A stretch of 64,000 nt of DNA, taken from contig DASRFA010000056.1 in the NCBI GenBank assembly GCA_035651755.1, positions 434,001-498,000 of the forward strand, written 5' to 3'. Positions 17,001 to 25,595 of the stretch are shown piece after piece. The DNA comes from DASRFA01 sp035651755. Lineage in GTDB: Bacteria > Desulfobacterota > Binatia > UBA12015. The number at the start of each line of letters is the position of its first letter. Position 1 is the first letter of the stretch. The notes beneath the pieces were generated by a model that did not search any database, had not been told where the DNA came from, and worked only from the letters and a program-made list of their open reading frames with translations. A program made the position numbers and the translations under genes.

Positions 17001-18738
17001 GCGGATCGCGGCCTCGTTCGACACTCGGAGCTACCCCGCGGACGTCGACCCGCCGTACCTCCGGCGTGTCGAGGTACGGAGCGCCGGAGCGCTCGCCGAG
17101 GTCGTCCCGGTCGGGATGGATCCGACGGTGCTCATCGAGGCGCACGACGACGTCGACGCGACGGTCGCGCTCTCGCTCCAGGCGACCGCGGCCGGCGTCA
17201 AGACGCTCGTGCCGGTCGTGCCGATCGGACCCGGGGTCTACGAGGCGACGCTCACCGGCGCCTGCGACGACGGCGGTGCGGTCGACCTCCTCGTGAGCGC
17301 CGCCGACTCGTCGGGCAACCGGCTCGACGAGTGGCTCACGCCGGCATTCGTCTGCCGCAGCGCAACCTGCGGCAACTGGATCATCGAGCCGGGCGAGGCG
17401 TGCGACGACGGCAACCAGGTCTCCGGAGACGGCTGCAACGCCGTCTGCTCGAGCACCGAGCGGTGCGGCGACGGCGTCCTCGACGCCGGCGAGGCATGCG
17501 ACGACGGCAACACGACCGGCGGCGATTGCTGCTCCGCCACCTGCCGGCCCGAGCGCGCCGGGTCGGCGTGCGACGACGGCCTCTTCTGCGACGGCGCGGA
17601 CGCTTGCGACTCCCTCGGCGCGTGCGCGCGCCACGGCGCGCCGCCGTGCGCGAGCGGGCCCGAGTGCGCGACCTCCTGCGACGAGTCGATCGACGCGTGC
17701 GGGCCCGCGCCCGCCGGCGAGTCCTGCAGCAGCGACGGCAACGGCTGCACGGCGGACGCCTGCGACGGCGTTGGGGCGTGCGCGCACGAGGCCCTCGACA
17801 CCGGCCCGTGCGACGATGGCGTCTTCTGCAACGGCGCGGACGCCTGCGCGGCCGGCGCCTGCACGGTGCACGCTGGCGACCCGTGCGACGGCGGCGGCGA
17901 ATGCGCGGACACGTGCCAGGAGGCGTCGGACGACTGCTTCTCGTACGGCGGCACCGCGTGCACCGACGACGGCGAGATCTGCACGATCGACATCTGCAAC
18001 GGGGCCGGCCTGTGCATCCACCCCGCCGCCCATGCGGGGCTCGTGTGCCGGTCCTCGTCCGATGCGTGCGACGTCGCCGAGGAGTGCGACGGCGTCCTCG
18101 CGACCTGCCCGCCCGACACGGGCCTCGCGGACAGCGACCGCGACGGGCTGTGCGACGGGCTCGACCCCTGCACGAACGTCGCGGGAGCGCGCGACTTCAC
18201 GAGCCCGCCGGTCGCGCGCCTCAGGCTCGGGCGCATCTTCGCCGACGCGACACCGGGAAACGACCTCCTCACCGTGTCCGGCACGTTCAATCTGCCGACC
18301 GGTACGTCGTTCTTCCGGCTCTTCCCGCTCGGCGGAATCGCACGCGTCGTGCTCGTGGACGGGCTGGGCGCGCCCGAGGCGGACGTCGTGCTGCCGAGTG
18401 GCTCCTATTCGAACGCGACCAAGCGCGGCTGGTCACAGTCGCGGAACGCCAAGTCGTGGACCTATCGCGATCGCACCGGGACGCCGCCCGGCGGCATCCA
18501 GAAGCTCGTCGTGCGGACCGTCGGGCGCTCCGCGGACGTGCCGGGCGGACCGGCGAAGCTCACGCTGTCCGGCCGGAATGGGACCTACCCGTTCACCGAC
18601 GCGAACTTGCCGGCGAACGTCGTGGTCACGCTCGGCAACCAGGCGGCGGCCGCGGCGGGGCGGTGCGCGGAGTCGGCGTTCCCCGCCGGCACTTGTGGCT
18701 TCAACGGCGCGCGGACGCAGGCGACGTGCATCCGTTGA
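14065..18738 (+). CDS. Large secreted subtilisin-like protease (S8) with Cys-rich repeats
   Basis: 1557 residues. A signal peptide (ends APAGA) is followed by a propeptide region, then the S8 catalytic domain with Asp206 (VVDTGIDYTHADL), His247 (GHGTHVAA) and Ser425 (DGTSMATPHVAG). A long beta-rich region follows (about 480-1095). From about 1100 there are Cys-rich repeats of the myxobacterial type (CGNWIIEPGEACDDGN, RCGDGVLDAGEACDDGN), then further Cys-rich segments to about 1350. The last 190 residues form a beta-rich module (ARLRLGRIFADATPGN ... CGFNGARTQATC) that recurs at the C-terminus of secreted proteins in deltaproteobacterial/Binatota-like genomes, as I recall. An extracellular protease is the firm call; the C-terminal parts are probably for anchoring or secretion (inference). 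ATG at 14065 is preceded by AAGGGG at 7 bp. Confidence 0.92.
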   Translation: MDLQLRPVVAATLVLLGLGTAPAGAAGGPTLEISTPEGRTTRAIVEGSAVVVSTGVDPRRATTVLPPAASDGSPELVIVELRGAPLVRRVQARATRAPQSAHAAIAAEHRRVVDEIARLDGGAARARGLGPGPVRREYTLLFNGIAATLDAAAQAALAAHPDVRAIRPDREVKAVLDTSVPFVRAPAFWSRHGGYRGSGRVIAVVDTGIDYTHADLGACTAVGAGCKVAGGYDFQNGDDDPLDDYGHGTHVAAIAAGNGSLLGVAPDATLLAYKVLDAYGNGLESTVIAGIEGAVDPNGDLDTSDHVDVINLSLGGPGGPDDPGAQAVDGATAAGVLVVAAAGNSGGYYTVGSPGVARTALTVGAISEAGAAAAYFTSGGPTADTFDLKPEISAPGVNICAARAAGTELGATCIDATHVVLDGTSMATPHVAGAAALLRGVFPALSPADVKSLLAQNGRPSNDSALQVGASILDVSASGSAETVVDPQTLSFGLDDLLVPTWAPTRTLTVRNVGATARSYTIGATGHAFGLPAGATVTFDPASFSLSPGQSRTIQVALTVDNAAVPNQTTAPSAYEAMIELRSTGETQRVPMIFIKSPLLRIQTDQVATLVYAHDRSSIYNAYAVVPAGTTVDMLVPAGTYDVIMMFSASIAAYVVHEGIVVTDRHDEIMSSTEASHTVSLAGKSEVGSPLTESIRAITIYHRASGLGLATLSSGAAVPFAIPMSSMSSAYDVDLALMAQPGDRTYLVNEGLAGVSESAALANTPSQLTHGAFRYYANPGETPSGTMEFLSVMVGSTFGFGLGPPPVSPVDRDFWVAPAPRPGARIFVQPAVLLTGNPDTSHNCPWYRGATASGVIQAFNALDPDDPVYETSTGELPLDLGPASLFVKLVSTNAWLQARNVAAAWTWTFHSPGGDGPEAPGGTIGYRLLANDHVVASGVMPQSGFGGPFLPFLFPLAARPYVLETDPLPYWIGGVRATARIAASFDTRSYPADVDPPYLRRVEVRSAGALAEVVPVGMDPTVLIEAHDDVDATVALSLQATAAGVKTLVPVVPIGPGVYEATLTGACDDGGAVDLLVSAADSSGNRLDEWLTPAFVCRSATCGNWIIEPGEACDDGNQVSGDGCNAVCSSTERCGDGVLDAGEACDDGNTTGGDCCSATCRPERAGSACDDGLFCDGADACDSLGACARHGAPPCASGPECATSCDESIDACGPAPAGESCSSDGNGCTADACDGVGACAHEALDTGPCDDGVFCNGADACAAGACTVHAGDPCDGGGECADTCQEASDDCFSYGGTACTDDGEICTIDICNGAGLCIHPAAHAGLVCRSSSDACDVAEECDGVLATCPPDTGLADSDRDGLCDGLDPCTNVAGARDFTSPPVARLRLGRIFADATPGNDLLTVSGTFNLPTGTSFFRLFPLGGIARVVLVDGLGAPEADVVLPSGSYSNATKRGWSQSRNAKSWTYRDRTGTPPGGIQKLVVRTVGRSADVPGGPAKLTLSGRNGTYPFTDANLPANVVVTLGNQAAAAAGRCAESAFPAGTCGFNGARTQATCIR

Positions 18739-18790
18739 TCGCGCGCGACGCGGGGAACCAGAGTGCAGCGCCGCCCGGCCGCCGCCTCGT

Positions 18791-19621
18791 CTACGGCGCG
18801 ATCGTCGCGGCGGCGTTCGAGAGGACGACCGTGCCGCGCTCCTTCGTCTTCGCCTGCACGACGATCCGGGTCGGGCTCTCCTTCCACATCTCGGTCACGA
18901 TGGTCTCGCCAGGATAGACCTCGCCCGAGAAGCGGACCTCGAAGTCCTTCATGCGCGTCGGGTCCGAGCCGCAGTACGTGTGGAGCACCGCGCGCCCGAC
19001 GTGCCCGAACGTGCAGAGCCCGTGCAGGATCGGCTTCGAGTAGCCGCCGAGCGCCGCCATCTGCGGATCCGCGTGGAGCGGGTTCATGTCGCCCGAAAGG
19101 CGGTAGAGGAGCGCCTGCCACTCCTCGGTCGGCATCTCGACGACCGCGTCGGGCTTGCGGTCCGGCGGCACGTTCTTCGCGCCGGAGGGGCCGCGATCGC
19201 CGCCGAAGCCGCCCTCGCCGCGCGCGAAGGTCGTGAAGGTGTTCTTGAAGACGAGAGTTCCCTTCTCGTCGCGCGACTCGACGTCGACCACGACGACCGC
19301 GCCCTTGATCTTGTCGTAGACGGCGACGACCGTCGGCTGGTTCGTCACCTTGCCGCGCGTCGGGATCGGGCCGACGAGCTCGATGCGCTGCTCGCCGTGC
19401 ACGACCATCATCGGGTTGACCTGCATGGCGGCGCCCATCGTGAACATCGCGCCGAACGCGGGGATGACCGCGAACGTCGGCAGGACCTTCAGGTCCTGCT
19501 CGTACGCGAACGGCAGCGACGTCTCGCCCACGCCGAGCGCATAGAGCATCACGTCCTTCTCGCCCCACTGGGCGGTGGACGATTCGAGCTTCTTCCCGAC
19601 GATGGTCGTGTCGATCGGCAT
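18791..19621 (-). CDS. MaoC-like (R)-specific enoyl-CoA hydratase
   Basis: 276 residues with two hot-dog domains. The C-terminal one carries the hydratase 2 motif (GDMNPLHADPQMA; Asp and His catalytic) and the following helix ILHGLCTFGHVGRAVL. The N-terminal half is a degenerate hot-dog domain without the catalytic pair, as in peroxisomal multifunctional enzyme-type hydratases and archetypal long MaoC proteins. It hydrates trans-2-enoyl-CoA to (R)-3-hydroxyacyl-CoA, feeding lipid oxidation or polyhydroxyalkanoate synthesis. GGAGGT lies 7 bp before the ATG. It is divergent from purU (85 bp) and convergent with the subtilase gene. Confidence 0.92.
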   Translation of the reverse strand: MPIDTTIVGKKLESSTAQWGEKDVMLYALGVGETSLPFAYEQDLKVLPTFAVIPAFGAMFTMGAAMQVNPMMVVHGEQRIELVGPIPTRGKVTNQPTVVAVYDKIKGAVVVVDVESRDEKGTLVFKNTFTTFARGEGGFGGDRGPSGAKNVPPDRKPDAVVEMPTEEWQALLYRLSGDMNPLHADPQMAALGGYSKPILHGLCTFGHVGRAVLHTYCGSDPTRMKDFEVRFSGEVYPGETIVTEMWKESPTRIVVQAKTKERGTVVLSNAAATIAP

Positions 19622-19706
19622 CGCGTGGACCTCCGGAGCGGCTTTTCGGGTGACGCCCCGTTCTTGCCCTTTGCCGGCACCCGCGCAAGTCTGGGTCCCG
19701 AAGACC

Positions 19707-20588
19707 ATGGCGTACTCCGGCAACCTCGCGGTCCTGTCGGTCATCGGGCGCGATCAGAAGGGCGTCGTCGCGCGCGTCTCGACGTACCTCGCGGGTCTCT
19801 CGATCAACATCGAGGACATCGTGCAGCGGGTCGTCGAGGGGCTCTTCGTCATGACGATGAAGATCGACGTGAGCGAGATGACGTCGTCGCTCGACGAACT
19901 CGTGCTCGGTCTCAGGAAGATCGGCGAAGAGATCGGGATGGAGACGTCGATCCGGCTCCTGTCGGATCGGCCGCGCCGGCGCGTCGCCATCCTCGTGAGC
20001 AAGGAGCCGCACTGCCTCGAGGACCTCGTCCGCGACCGCGACTCCGGCCTCGTCCCGGCCGAGTACGTCGCCGTGCTGTCGAACCACGAGGTGCTGGCCC
20101 CGGTCGCGGAGCGCCACGGCATCCCGTTCCGCTGGCACCCCTCCAAGGACGACAAGCCGGGTCATTTCAAATTCGTGCTCGACGCGCTGAACGCGCTCTC
20201 ACCCGACCTCGTCGTGCTCGCGCGCTACATGCAGGTCTTGCCCCCCGAGATCGTCCAGCGCTTCGCGAACCGCATCATCAACATCCATCCCTCGCTGCTG
20301 CCCTATCACCCCGGCGCGAACGCGTACCGCCAGGCCTTCGAGGAAGGCGTCCGCGTGTCCGGCTGCACCGCGCACTTCGTGACCGAGCAGCTCGATCAGG
20401 GGCCGGTCATCCTGCAGGACGTCTTCCACATCCGGGTCGGCGAGGACACGCTCGACCAAGTGAAGGAGCGCGGCATGGCGCTGGAGGGCGAGGTCCTGTC
20501 GCGCGCCGTACAGCTCTTCGTGACCGACCAGCTCGTCGTGAAGGACAAGAAGGTCATCTTCCGACCGGGGATGGCGCCGCAGAGCTGA
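19707..20588 (+). CDS. purU: Formyltetrahydrofolate deformylase PurU
   Basis: 293 residues, usual length. An N-terminal ACT domain (LSVIGRDQKGVVARVSTYLA) regulates, and the C-terminal formyl-transferase-type domain carries the catalytic Asn-His pair (NIHPSLLPYHPGANAY) and Asp (QLDQGPVI). PurU hydrolyses 10-formyl-tetrahydrofolate to formate and THF, balancing one-carbon pools; formate can serve PurT. The start ATG at 19707 fits the family N-terminus. It is transcribed away from the MaoC gene. Confidence 0.95.
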   Translation: MAYSGNLAVLSVIGRDQKGVVARVSTYLAGLSINIEDIVQRVVEGLFVMTMKIDVSEMTSSLDELVLGLRKIGEEIGMETSIRLLSDRPRRRVAILVSKEPHCLEDLVRDRDSGLVPAEYVAVLSNHEVLAPVAERHGIPFRWHPSKDDKPGHFKFVLDALNALSPDLVVLARYMQVLPPEIVQRFANRIINIHPSLLPYHPGANAYRQAFEEGVRVSGCTAHFVTEQLDQGPVILQDVFHIRVGEDTLDQVKERGMALEGEVLSRAVQLFVTDQLVVKDKKVIFRPGMAPQS

Positions 20589-20716
20589 ACGCCGCGGTCG
20601 GGCGGCTGCGATGCGCGCATCGCGTCGCGTCGCGAGCGGTGCAAACTCGCGATGGACTCTCGCACGCGGACGCTGATACGCCTCGATCCGCGGTCGAGCG
20701 AATCGAGGAGCGTACG

Positions 20717-21718
20717 ATGCGTGCAGCGTTCGCGCTGGTGCTCGCCGTCTCCGTCGCGGCGGCATCACCGGCGGCCGCGTCGGCGCTCGGCCAGTCGTGC
20801 CAGGCTCGCAAGCTGGCGGCGGCCGGGCGGGCGGTTCGCGACGTTCTCCGCTGCTCGGTGGCGTCGCTCTCCCCGCCCGAGTGCTACCAGGGCGCTGTCC
20901 GTCGGCTCCGGAAGACGTTCCGCCGGAACGAGAACGCGTACGCCTGCGAGACGACCGGCGATGCCGCCACGCTCCGGGAACGGGTCGACACCTACGCTCT
21001 GACGGAGCGAACGTCCCTCGGTCCCCACACGGAGTGCTACCGCGCCCGGCTGCTCGCCATCGGAGACCGGTTCTTCCGTGCGGCGCGGGCAAGGGCCGTC
21101 TACGCGGTCGACTCGGACGACGCGCGCCTCGCGGCCCGCATCGCTCGCGCCGACGAGGCCTACTTCGCGGCCTTCGCCGCCGCCGAGGGACTGCCCGGGT
21201 GCACGGCCTGGGTCACGGCGGCCTTCCAGAGGGAGTTCGTCGACGTCTGGGTCGACGATTTTCGGCGACGGCTCTTCCCGGCGTGCGGCGACGACACCCG
21301 CACGGCGACCGAGGAGTGCGACGGGCGCGAGAGCGACGCCTGTCCGGGCAAATGCACGACCTCGTGCACGTGTCCCGTCTGCGGGAACGGCGTCAAGGAG
21401 CCGGGCGAGCAGTGCGACGGAGCCGCCGACGAATTCTGCCCCGGCGCATGCGCCAGCGACTGCACCTGCCCCGGGCCGGTGTGCGGCGACGGGGTCGTGT
21501 CGGGCACCGAGCAGTGCGACCTCGGCGAGGCCGAGTACTGCGCGGAGGGCGCGACGGTCTGCGCCGGCGTGAGCGGACCGCTCGCCTGCCGGTGCTGCAT
21601 CCCCGCCGGCACTTCGTGGCTCCGCCCCCCGATCCCGATCACGCTTCCGTGCTGCGACACGGGCTTCGACTGCCAGGTCGTCGGCCCCAACGAGTGCTTC
21701 TGCCCGGCGCCGCACTGA
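20717..21718 (+). CDS. Secreted Cys-rich protein with myxobacterial-type repeats
   Basis: 333 residues with a clean signal peptide (ends AAASA) and strong Shine-Dalgarno GAGGAG 6 bp before the ATG. The first 190 mature residues are a helical Cys-containing module starting GQSCQARKLAAAGRA that resembles repeat modules found in secreted proteins of deltaproteobacterial/Binatota lineages. Three CG(N/D)G-type repeats follow (CGNGVKEPGEQCDG, CGDGVVSGTEQCD) and the protein ends in a double-Cys segment. No catalytic motif is visible. Extracellular or surface location is inferred from the signal and the disulphide-rich repeats shared with the subtilase 2 kb upstream. Function unknown. Confidence 0.8.
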   Translation: MRAAFALVLAVSVAAASPAAASALGQSCQARKLAAAGRAVRDVLRCSVASLSPPECYQGAVRRLRKTFRRNENAYACETTGDAATLRERVDTYALTERTSLGPHTECYRARLLAIGDRFFRAARARAVYAVDSDDARLAARIARADEAYFAAFAAAEGLPGCTAWVTAAFQREFVDVWVDDFRRRLFPACGDDTRTATEECDGRESDACPGKCTTSCTCPVCGNGVKEPGEQCDGAADEFCPGACASDCTCPGPVCGDGVVSGTEQCDLGEAEYCAEGATVCAGVSGPLACRCCIPAGTSWLRPPIPITLPCCDTGFDCQVVGPNECFCPAPH

Positions 21719-21781
21719 GCGATCGCGCGCAGCGCGGAGCTTCCTCGCCGCGTCCCCGCGCGCGGCCAGCCGACCGCGACA

Positions 21782-24100
21782 TCACCACAGCCGGAGCTGC
21801 CGCGGCGCGCCCGTCGCCTCGTCGAACTCGCGCCCGATCTCCGGGAGGATCGCGTCGGCGACCGGCCGCAGGACCCGCTCGACGTAGTGCTCGCGGTCGA
21901 TGCCGGCGGGCAGCGGGCGCCCGGGCAGCACCGGCTCCGGACCCTCGATCGTCATCACGTAGCGGATCACCGGGCCGGCCGCGGCGCCGGCCTTGCGGGC
22001 CGCCTGGACGTGCGGCGGGATCGCGGCCGTGTAGCGGTCGACGGAGCCCTTGCGGATGCGCTTCGCGTAGACGAGCTCGCGGTCGAGCTCGCCCCGCCGG
22101 AGCGCCGCGACCGTCTCGCCGACGAACGGCATCGGGTCCTCCTCGCCGAAGAGGCGCACGAGGATGCCCTCCTGCAGCCGGCGCGCGATCGCCGGCCAGT
22201 CGCGCCGGACCGACTCGAGGCCGACGACGACGAGGCCTCCGTCGACCCAGCCGGCGTAGCGCTTCTTGCTGCCGCCGACGCCGCTCCGGACCCGCGGCAT
22301 GAAGAACCGCTCGAGGACGTGCTCGAGCTCGAGCGTGAGCTTGGGCTCGACGCGGTAGCGCTCGCGCACGCGCTCGACGATCCGGCGCTCGACGCGCTCC
22401 CGCAGCGCCTCGGCCTCCGCGCGCGCCGCCTCGCCCGGCTCCTCCCGCGACAGCTTGACGAACACCGAATCCGTGTCGCCGTACACGACGGCGAAGCCCT
22501 CGTCCTCGAGCGCCTCGCGCGTCCACGCGAGGATCTGCTGCCCGAAGCCGGTGATCGCGTTGGCGACCGCGGCGTCGAAGAAGCGGCACGCCGGCGATCC
22601 CAGGACGCCGAAGAGCGCATTCATCATGATCTTGATCGCCTGGTCGGCGTGGCGATCGCCGCGCGCCTTCGCGGCCTCGCGGCTCGCCATGAAGCGATCG
22701 ATCACCCCGGGCAGGATCGCGGCGTCGCGCGCGAAGCGCGCGCCGTTCGGCGCCTCGATCGCGTCGACGTCCGGGCGGCGTGCGCGGGCGTGCGCGAGCG
22801 GGTCGAGCTGGAAGGTCCGGATGAGGCTCGGGTAGAGGCTCTTGAAGTCGAAGACGGCGACGTTCCGGAACAGGCCCGGCACGGAATCCAGCACGGCGCC
22901 ACCCTGGACGAGCTCGCTCGGGCGATCCATGTCGACGTTCGGCGCGACCACGCCGCGCCGCCGGAGCTCCGGCAGATACACGAGGTCGAACGACGCGATG
23001 CTGGCGCCGACGCGGTCGAGCTGCATGCCCGTCAGCAAGCTCCGCTCGATCGTGAGGTCGAGGAGACCTTCGCGGTCGACGATCTCGCGCGCCAGGCGCG
23101 CGTCCTCGAGGTTGTAGGCGACGAGCGCTTCCGGGTCCTCGCGGAAGAGCCGGTTGATCTCGAGCGCGGCGTCGGGGACGTCCGTGTCGAGGAGCTTCCC
23201 GCGACCCAGGATGGCGCGCGCCGCGGTGTCGAGGCGGTAGTCCTCCAGCCGAAGCGCGTCGCGCACGAGCGAGGCCGCGTCGAGCACCATCCGACCCGCG
23301 ACGTCGGCCCGCCCCTGACGCGTGAACGTCCGGTCCTGCTCGAAGCGGACGTCGAAGGCGAGGCGCCCGAGGTGGCACGGGATGCCGAGATCGGCGCACC
23401 GCCGCGCGACCACGCGGAGGTCGAAGTCGACGACGTTCCACCCGAGGACGATGTCCGGATCGAGCGCGCGGATGCGCTCTCCCAGGGCGGCGAGGAGGCG
23501 CACCTCGTCCGGGTGGCTCTCCGCGCCGGCGACCGGACGGCTCGACACGAGGTGAGCCTCCTCGCCCCCGCCGTGGACGATCGCGAACGCGAAGACGCGG
23601 CTCGCATCCGGCGTCGTCTCGATGTCGAGCGACGCGACCCGGAGATCGGGGCGGCAGTCGGCGGGCGAGAGGCGCGGGTTCCGGAACACGACGAGGCGCG
23701 ATTCCGACCTCGCGCGCTCCTCCCCGTCGCCCTCGATCGCGATCGCGGCGCGGATGCCGTGGTCGATCAGGTAGCGGTACGCGAACCGGATGTCGGCCTC
23801 GAACGACGGCGCGCCGGCGGCGGCCAGGCGGTCGCGCAGCAGCGGCACGTCGCGCGGCGTCGCGACCGTCACGCGCGCGACCGGCGCGTCGTCGAGGTCG
23901 CGGAGCCCCTGCACGTCGACCGCGACCCCACGCTCGCGCGCAACCCGGCCCACGTCGCGCGTGCGCACGAAGAAGTAGGGCCGGAAGCGATCGTCCTCGA
24001 CGAGGAAGGCGGCGCCGTCGGCGAGGCGGCCGAAGAGCTGAACGATCGGTCGATCGCGCTCGACCCGGTAGGTCGGCTGCAGGATGAGACCGGTGCGCAT
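21782..24100 (-). CDS. polB: DNA polymerase II, family B
   Basis: 772 residues, close to E. coli Pol II (783). The 3'-5' exonuclease domain has Exo I (SLDIETT) and later Asp/Tyr motifs (GWNVVDFDLRV, YNLEDARL). The polymerase domain shows motif A (FDFKSLYPSLI), motif B (KIMMNALFGVLGSP, with Ala-Leu-Phe in place of the usual Asn-Ser-x-Tyr) and motif C (YGDTDSVFV). It acts in repair and lesion bypass rather than bulk replication. The gene stands alone, convergent with the Cys-rich protein gene; no LexA-like box was identified upstream. Confidence 0.95.
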   Translation of the reverse strand: MRTGLILQPTYRVERDRPIVQLFGRLADGAAFLVEDDRFRPYFFVRTRDVGRVARERGVAVDVQGLRDLDDAPVARVTVATPRDVPLLRDRLAAAGAPSFEADIRFAYRYLIDHGIRAAIAIEGDGEERARSESRLVVFRNPRLSPADCRPDLRVASLDIETTPDASRVFAFAIVHGGGEEAHLVSSRPVAGAESHPDEVRLLAALGERIRALDPDIVLGWNVVDFDLRVVARRCADLGIPCHLGRLAFDVRFEQDRTFTRQGRADVAGRMVLDAASLVRDALRLEDYRLDTAARAILGRGKLLDTDVPDAALEINRLFREDPEALVAYNLEDARLAREIVDREGLLDLTIERSLLTGMQLDRVGASIASFDLVYLPELRRRGVVAPNVDMDRPSELVQGGAVLDSVPGLFRNVAVFDFKSLYPSLIRTFQLDPLAHARARRPDVDAIEAPNGARFARDAAILPGVIDRFMASREAAKARGDRHADQAIKIMMNALFGVLGSPACRFFDAAVANAITGFGQQILAWTREALEDEGFAVVYGDTDSVFVKLSREEPGEAARAEAEALRERVERRIVERVRERYRVEPKLTLELEHVLERFFMPRVRSGVGGSKKRYAGWVDGGLVVVGLESVRRDWPAIARRLQEGILVRLFGEEDPMPFVGETVAALRRGELDRELVYAKRIRKGSVDRYTAAIPPHVQAARKAGAAAGPVIRYVMTIEGPEPVLPGRPLPAGIDREHYVERVLRPVADAILPEIGREFDEATGAPRQLRLW

Positions 24101-24167
24101 CGCTCGTGAGGCTAACGTCGCACGCCGCGACGCGCGGCGCGACCGCGACGCGTGCCCGAGCTCCCAG

Positions 24168-24611
24168 CTAGAAGCCCAGCAGCTTCTCCCGGAGGCTCGG
24201 CGTCGCCGTCGGCCCGGTGATGGGCGGCGTCTTCTCCACGGTCTCCACCAGGATGCGCTGCGGGCTGAACGCGAGGTAGCCCGTGATCTTCAGGTACTGG
24301 TTCGGAAGCGCGCTCGAGATCTCCTGGAGGAGCTTCGGGTCGCCGTCGAAGATGAAGTTCGGATGGATCGGCTCGACCTGCTGCAGGATGTCGGCGCCCA
24401 TCACCGGTCCGACCGACAGAACGATGATGTTGGTCATCGCGAAGGGCCGGACCGGACCGGTGCCGATCATCACGTCGAGCATCTCCCACGGCCTCACGTC
24501 GGGTCCGCCGCCGAGGAAGCCCTCGACGCGGAGCTGGATCGGCCCCTGGAACGGCCGGATGCCGAGGAGCAGCGGCAGCAGCAGCGTCAAAACAAGCGCG
24601 GCGCGACGCAT
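24168..24611 (-). CDS. Small secreted protein of unknown function
   Basis: 147 residues with a Leu-rich signal peptide (LVLTLLLPLLLG). The rest has no Cys and alternates beta-like stretches (LRVEGFLGG, MTNIIVLSVGPVMG, YLKITGYLAFSPQRILVETVE). The layout resembles small periplasmic proteins but I recognise no family. It lies 67 bp upstream of polB on the same strand. Whether the two are co-transcribed is unclear. Confidence 0.6.
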   Translation of the reverse strand: MRRAALVLTLLLPLLLGIRPFQGPIQLRVEGFLGGGPDVRPWEMLDVMIGTGPVRPFAMTNIIVLSVGPVMGADILQQVEPIHPNFIFDGDPKLLQEISSALPNQYLKITGYLAFSPQRILVETVEKTPPITGPTATPSLREKLLGF

Positions 24612-25072
24612 CCGCGGAGCTTAGCGCGCGGCTCGCGGCGAAGGAACGGGAGCGCCGGACGCGCCGCGCGACGGCGGTACGCGCGCGCTCCCCTGCGATC
24701 GCGGTCGGCCGGCGAATCCCCCCGTCTCAAGAGCCGATTCCGCTGCGGCGCGTCATGCGGCGCGCGGCCACCGCGGTGCGCGCCGTCGCCGCGTCAAGCG
24801 CCCCGCGTCAAGCTCTCCGACCCCATCCCGTTGCTTGACTCGCAAAGCTGGATCCGGTACTTGCTCGCTTGGTGCCTCGAAGTTTCACCGCGGGATCCCG
24901 GGTCGCCGGGCACCGACGTGGAGGGGAGGACGAAGCTCGCCGCGCATGGGGCGCGGCGTACGGGCCGGCCACTGCTGCGCGCTCGTCCGGGCACGCGGCG
25001 GAACGCACGATGCGGAGGGCTTCCGGCAAGCGACGTCCAGAGGAGCGGGTCCCGCAGAAAGCGAGTCGATCG
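24612..25072. other. Long divergent intergenic region
   Basis: 461 bp between the small secreted protein gene (minus) and the H1-like gene (plus). No coding stretch with recognisable homology and no tRNA or SRP/6S-like signature was seen. It should contain promoters in both directions; a candidate for the plus strand is listed separately. Confidence 0.5.
24835..24863 (+). promoter_or_regulatory. Candidate sigma-70 promoter for the H1-like gene
   Basis: TTGACT (24835-24840), 17-bp spacer, TACTTG (24858-24863). The -35 box is one base off consensus and spacing is ideal, but the -10 is weak. It would give a leader of about 200 nt before the ATG at 25073. Confidence 0.3.
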
Positions 25073-25453
25073 ATGCAGAAAGACGAGTCTCAGATCAGCC
25101 GTCAAGCTCGTTGGCAGCGCAAGCATCGTGCGATGGGCCTGTGCGTCCTGTGCAGCCGCCCGGCGTACAAGGGCTGGCGCTGCAAGAAGCATTACGAGCA
25201 GCACAAGATCACGATGCGCCTCCGGTACATTCCGAAGGTCCGGGGCCGCTACAAGGTCGGCGGCGCGAGCGTCGCCGAGGCGACGACCAAGCGCCGTCCC
25301 GCGAAGGCGAAGCCGGCCGCCAAGAAGGGCGCCGGGAAGACGACCGCGCGCAAGACGAGCGCGCGCGCCGGAGCCAAGGCGGCCGCGCGGAAGACGACCG
25401 GCCGGAAGACGGCCGCCCGGCGCGGGACCGCGAAGCGCTCCGCGCGCGCCTGA
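25073..25453 (+). CDS. Histone H1-like basic protein with N-terminal zinc knuckle
   Basis: 126 residues. The N-terminal 50 residues hold Cys24, Cys27, Cys37 and His40 (CVLC...CKKH), a compact zinc-binding arrangement, within a basic sequence. From about residue 70 to the end the protein is almost only Lys, Ala, Arg, Thr and Gly (repeats such as ARKTT, GRKTAAR), like the C-terminal tail of eukaryotic histone H1 and bacterial H1-like proteins. A nucleoid or RNA-binding role is inferred from composition. ATG at 25073 gives the shortest form containing the full knuckle. A terminator hairpin follows 36 bp after the stop. Confidence 0.8.
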   Translation: MQKDESQISRQARWQRKHRAMGLCVLCSRPAYKGWRCKKHYEQHKITMRLRYIPKVRGRYKVGGASVAEATTKRRPAKAKPAAKKGAGKTTARKTSARAGAKAAARKTTGRKTAARRGTAKRSARA

Positions 25454-25484
25454 TCCCGCATCGAGCGTCCGCGAGGTTCGGAAA

Positions 25485-25521
25485 GACGAGGGCGACCCGT
25501 GAGGGTCGCCCTTCGTCGTTT
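25485..25521 (+). terminator. Intrinsic terminator after the H1-like gene
   Basis: Perfect 9-bp stem GGGCGACCC (25490-25498) / GGGTCGCCC (25503-25511) with GTGA loop, extended by ACGA/TCGT pairing and followed by a short T run (GTTT). Confidence 0.75.
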
Positions 25522-25595
25522 CGAGGAGTCGCGCCGAAGCGTCGCGACGGATCCGCGGGCATTGACTGGCCGTGCGCCGGGTTGGACAAAGCGGC

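Noticed and set aside
14281..18033. Long open frame antisense to the subtilase gene
   Set aside because: High GC makes stop-free antisense frames common; the product is Arg/Ala-rich without motifs and lies wholly opposite a firm gene.
24612..25072. Structured ncRNA (SRP, 6S or similar)
   Set aside because: No conserved core such as the SRP GGAA/AGCA loop was found; GC-rich pairing alone is not evidence at this composition.
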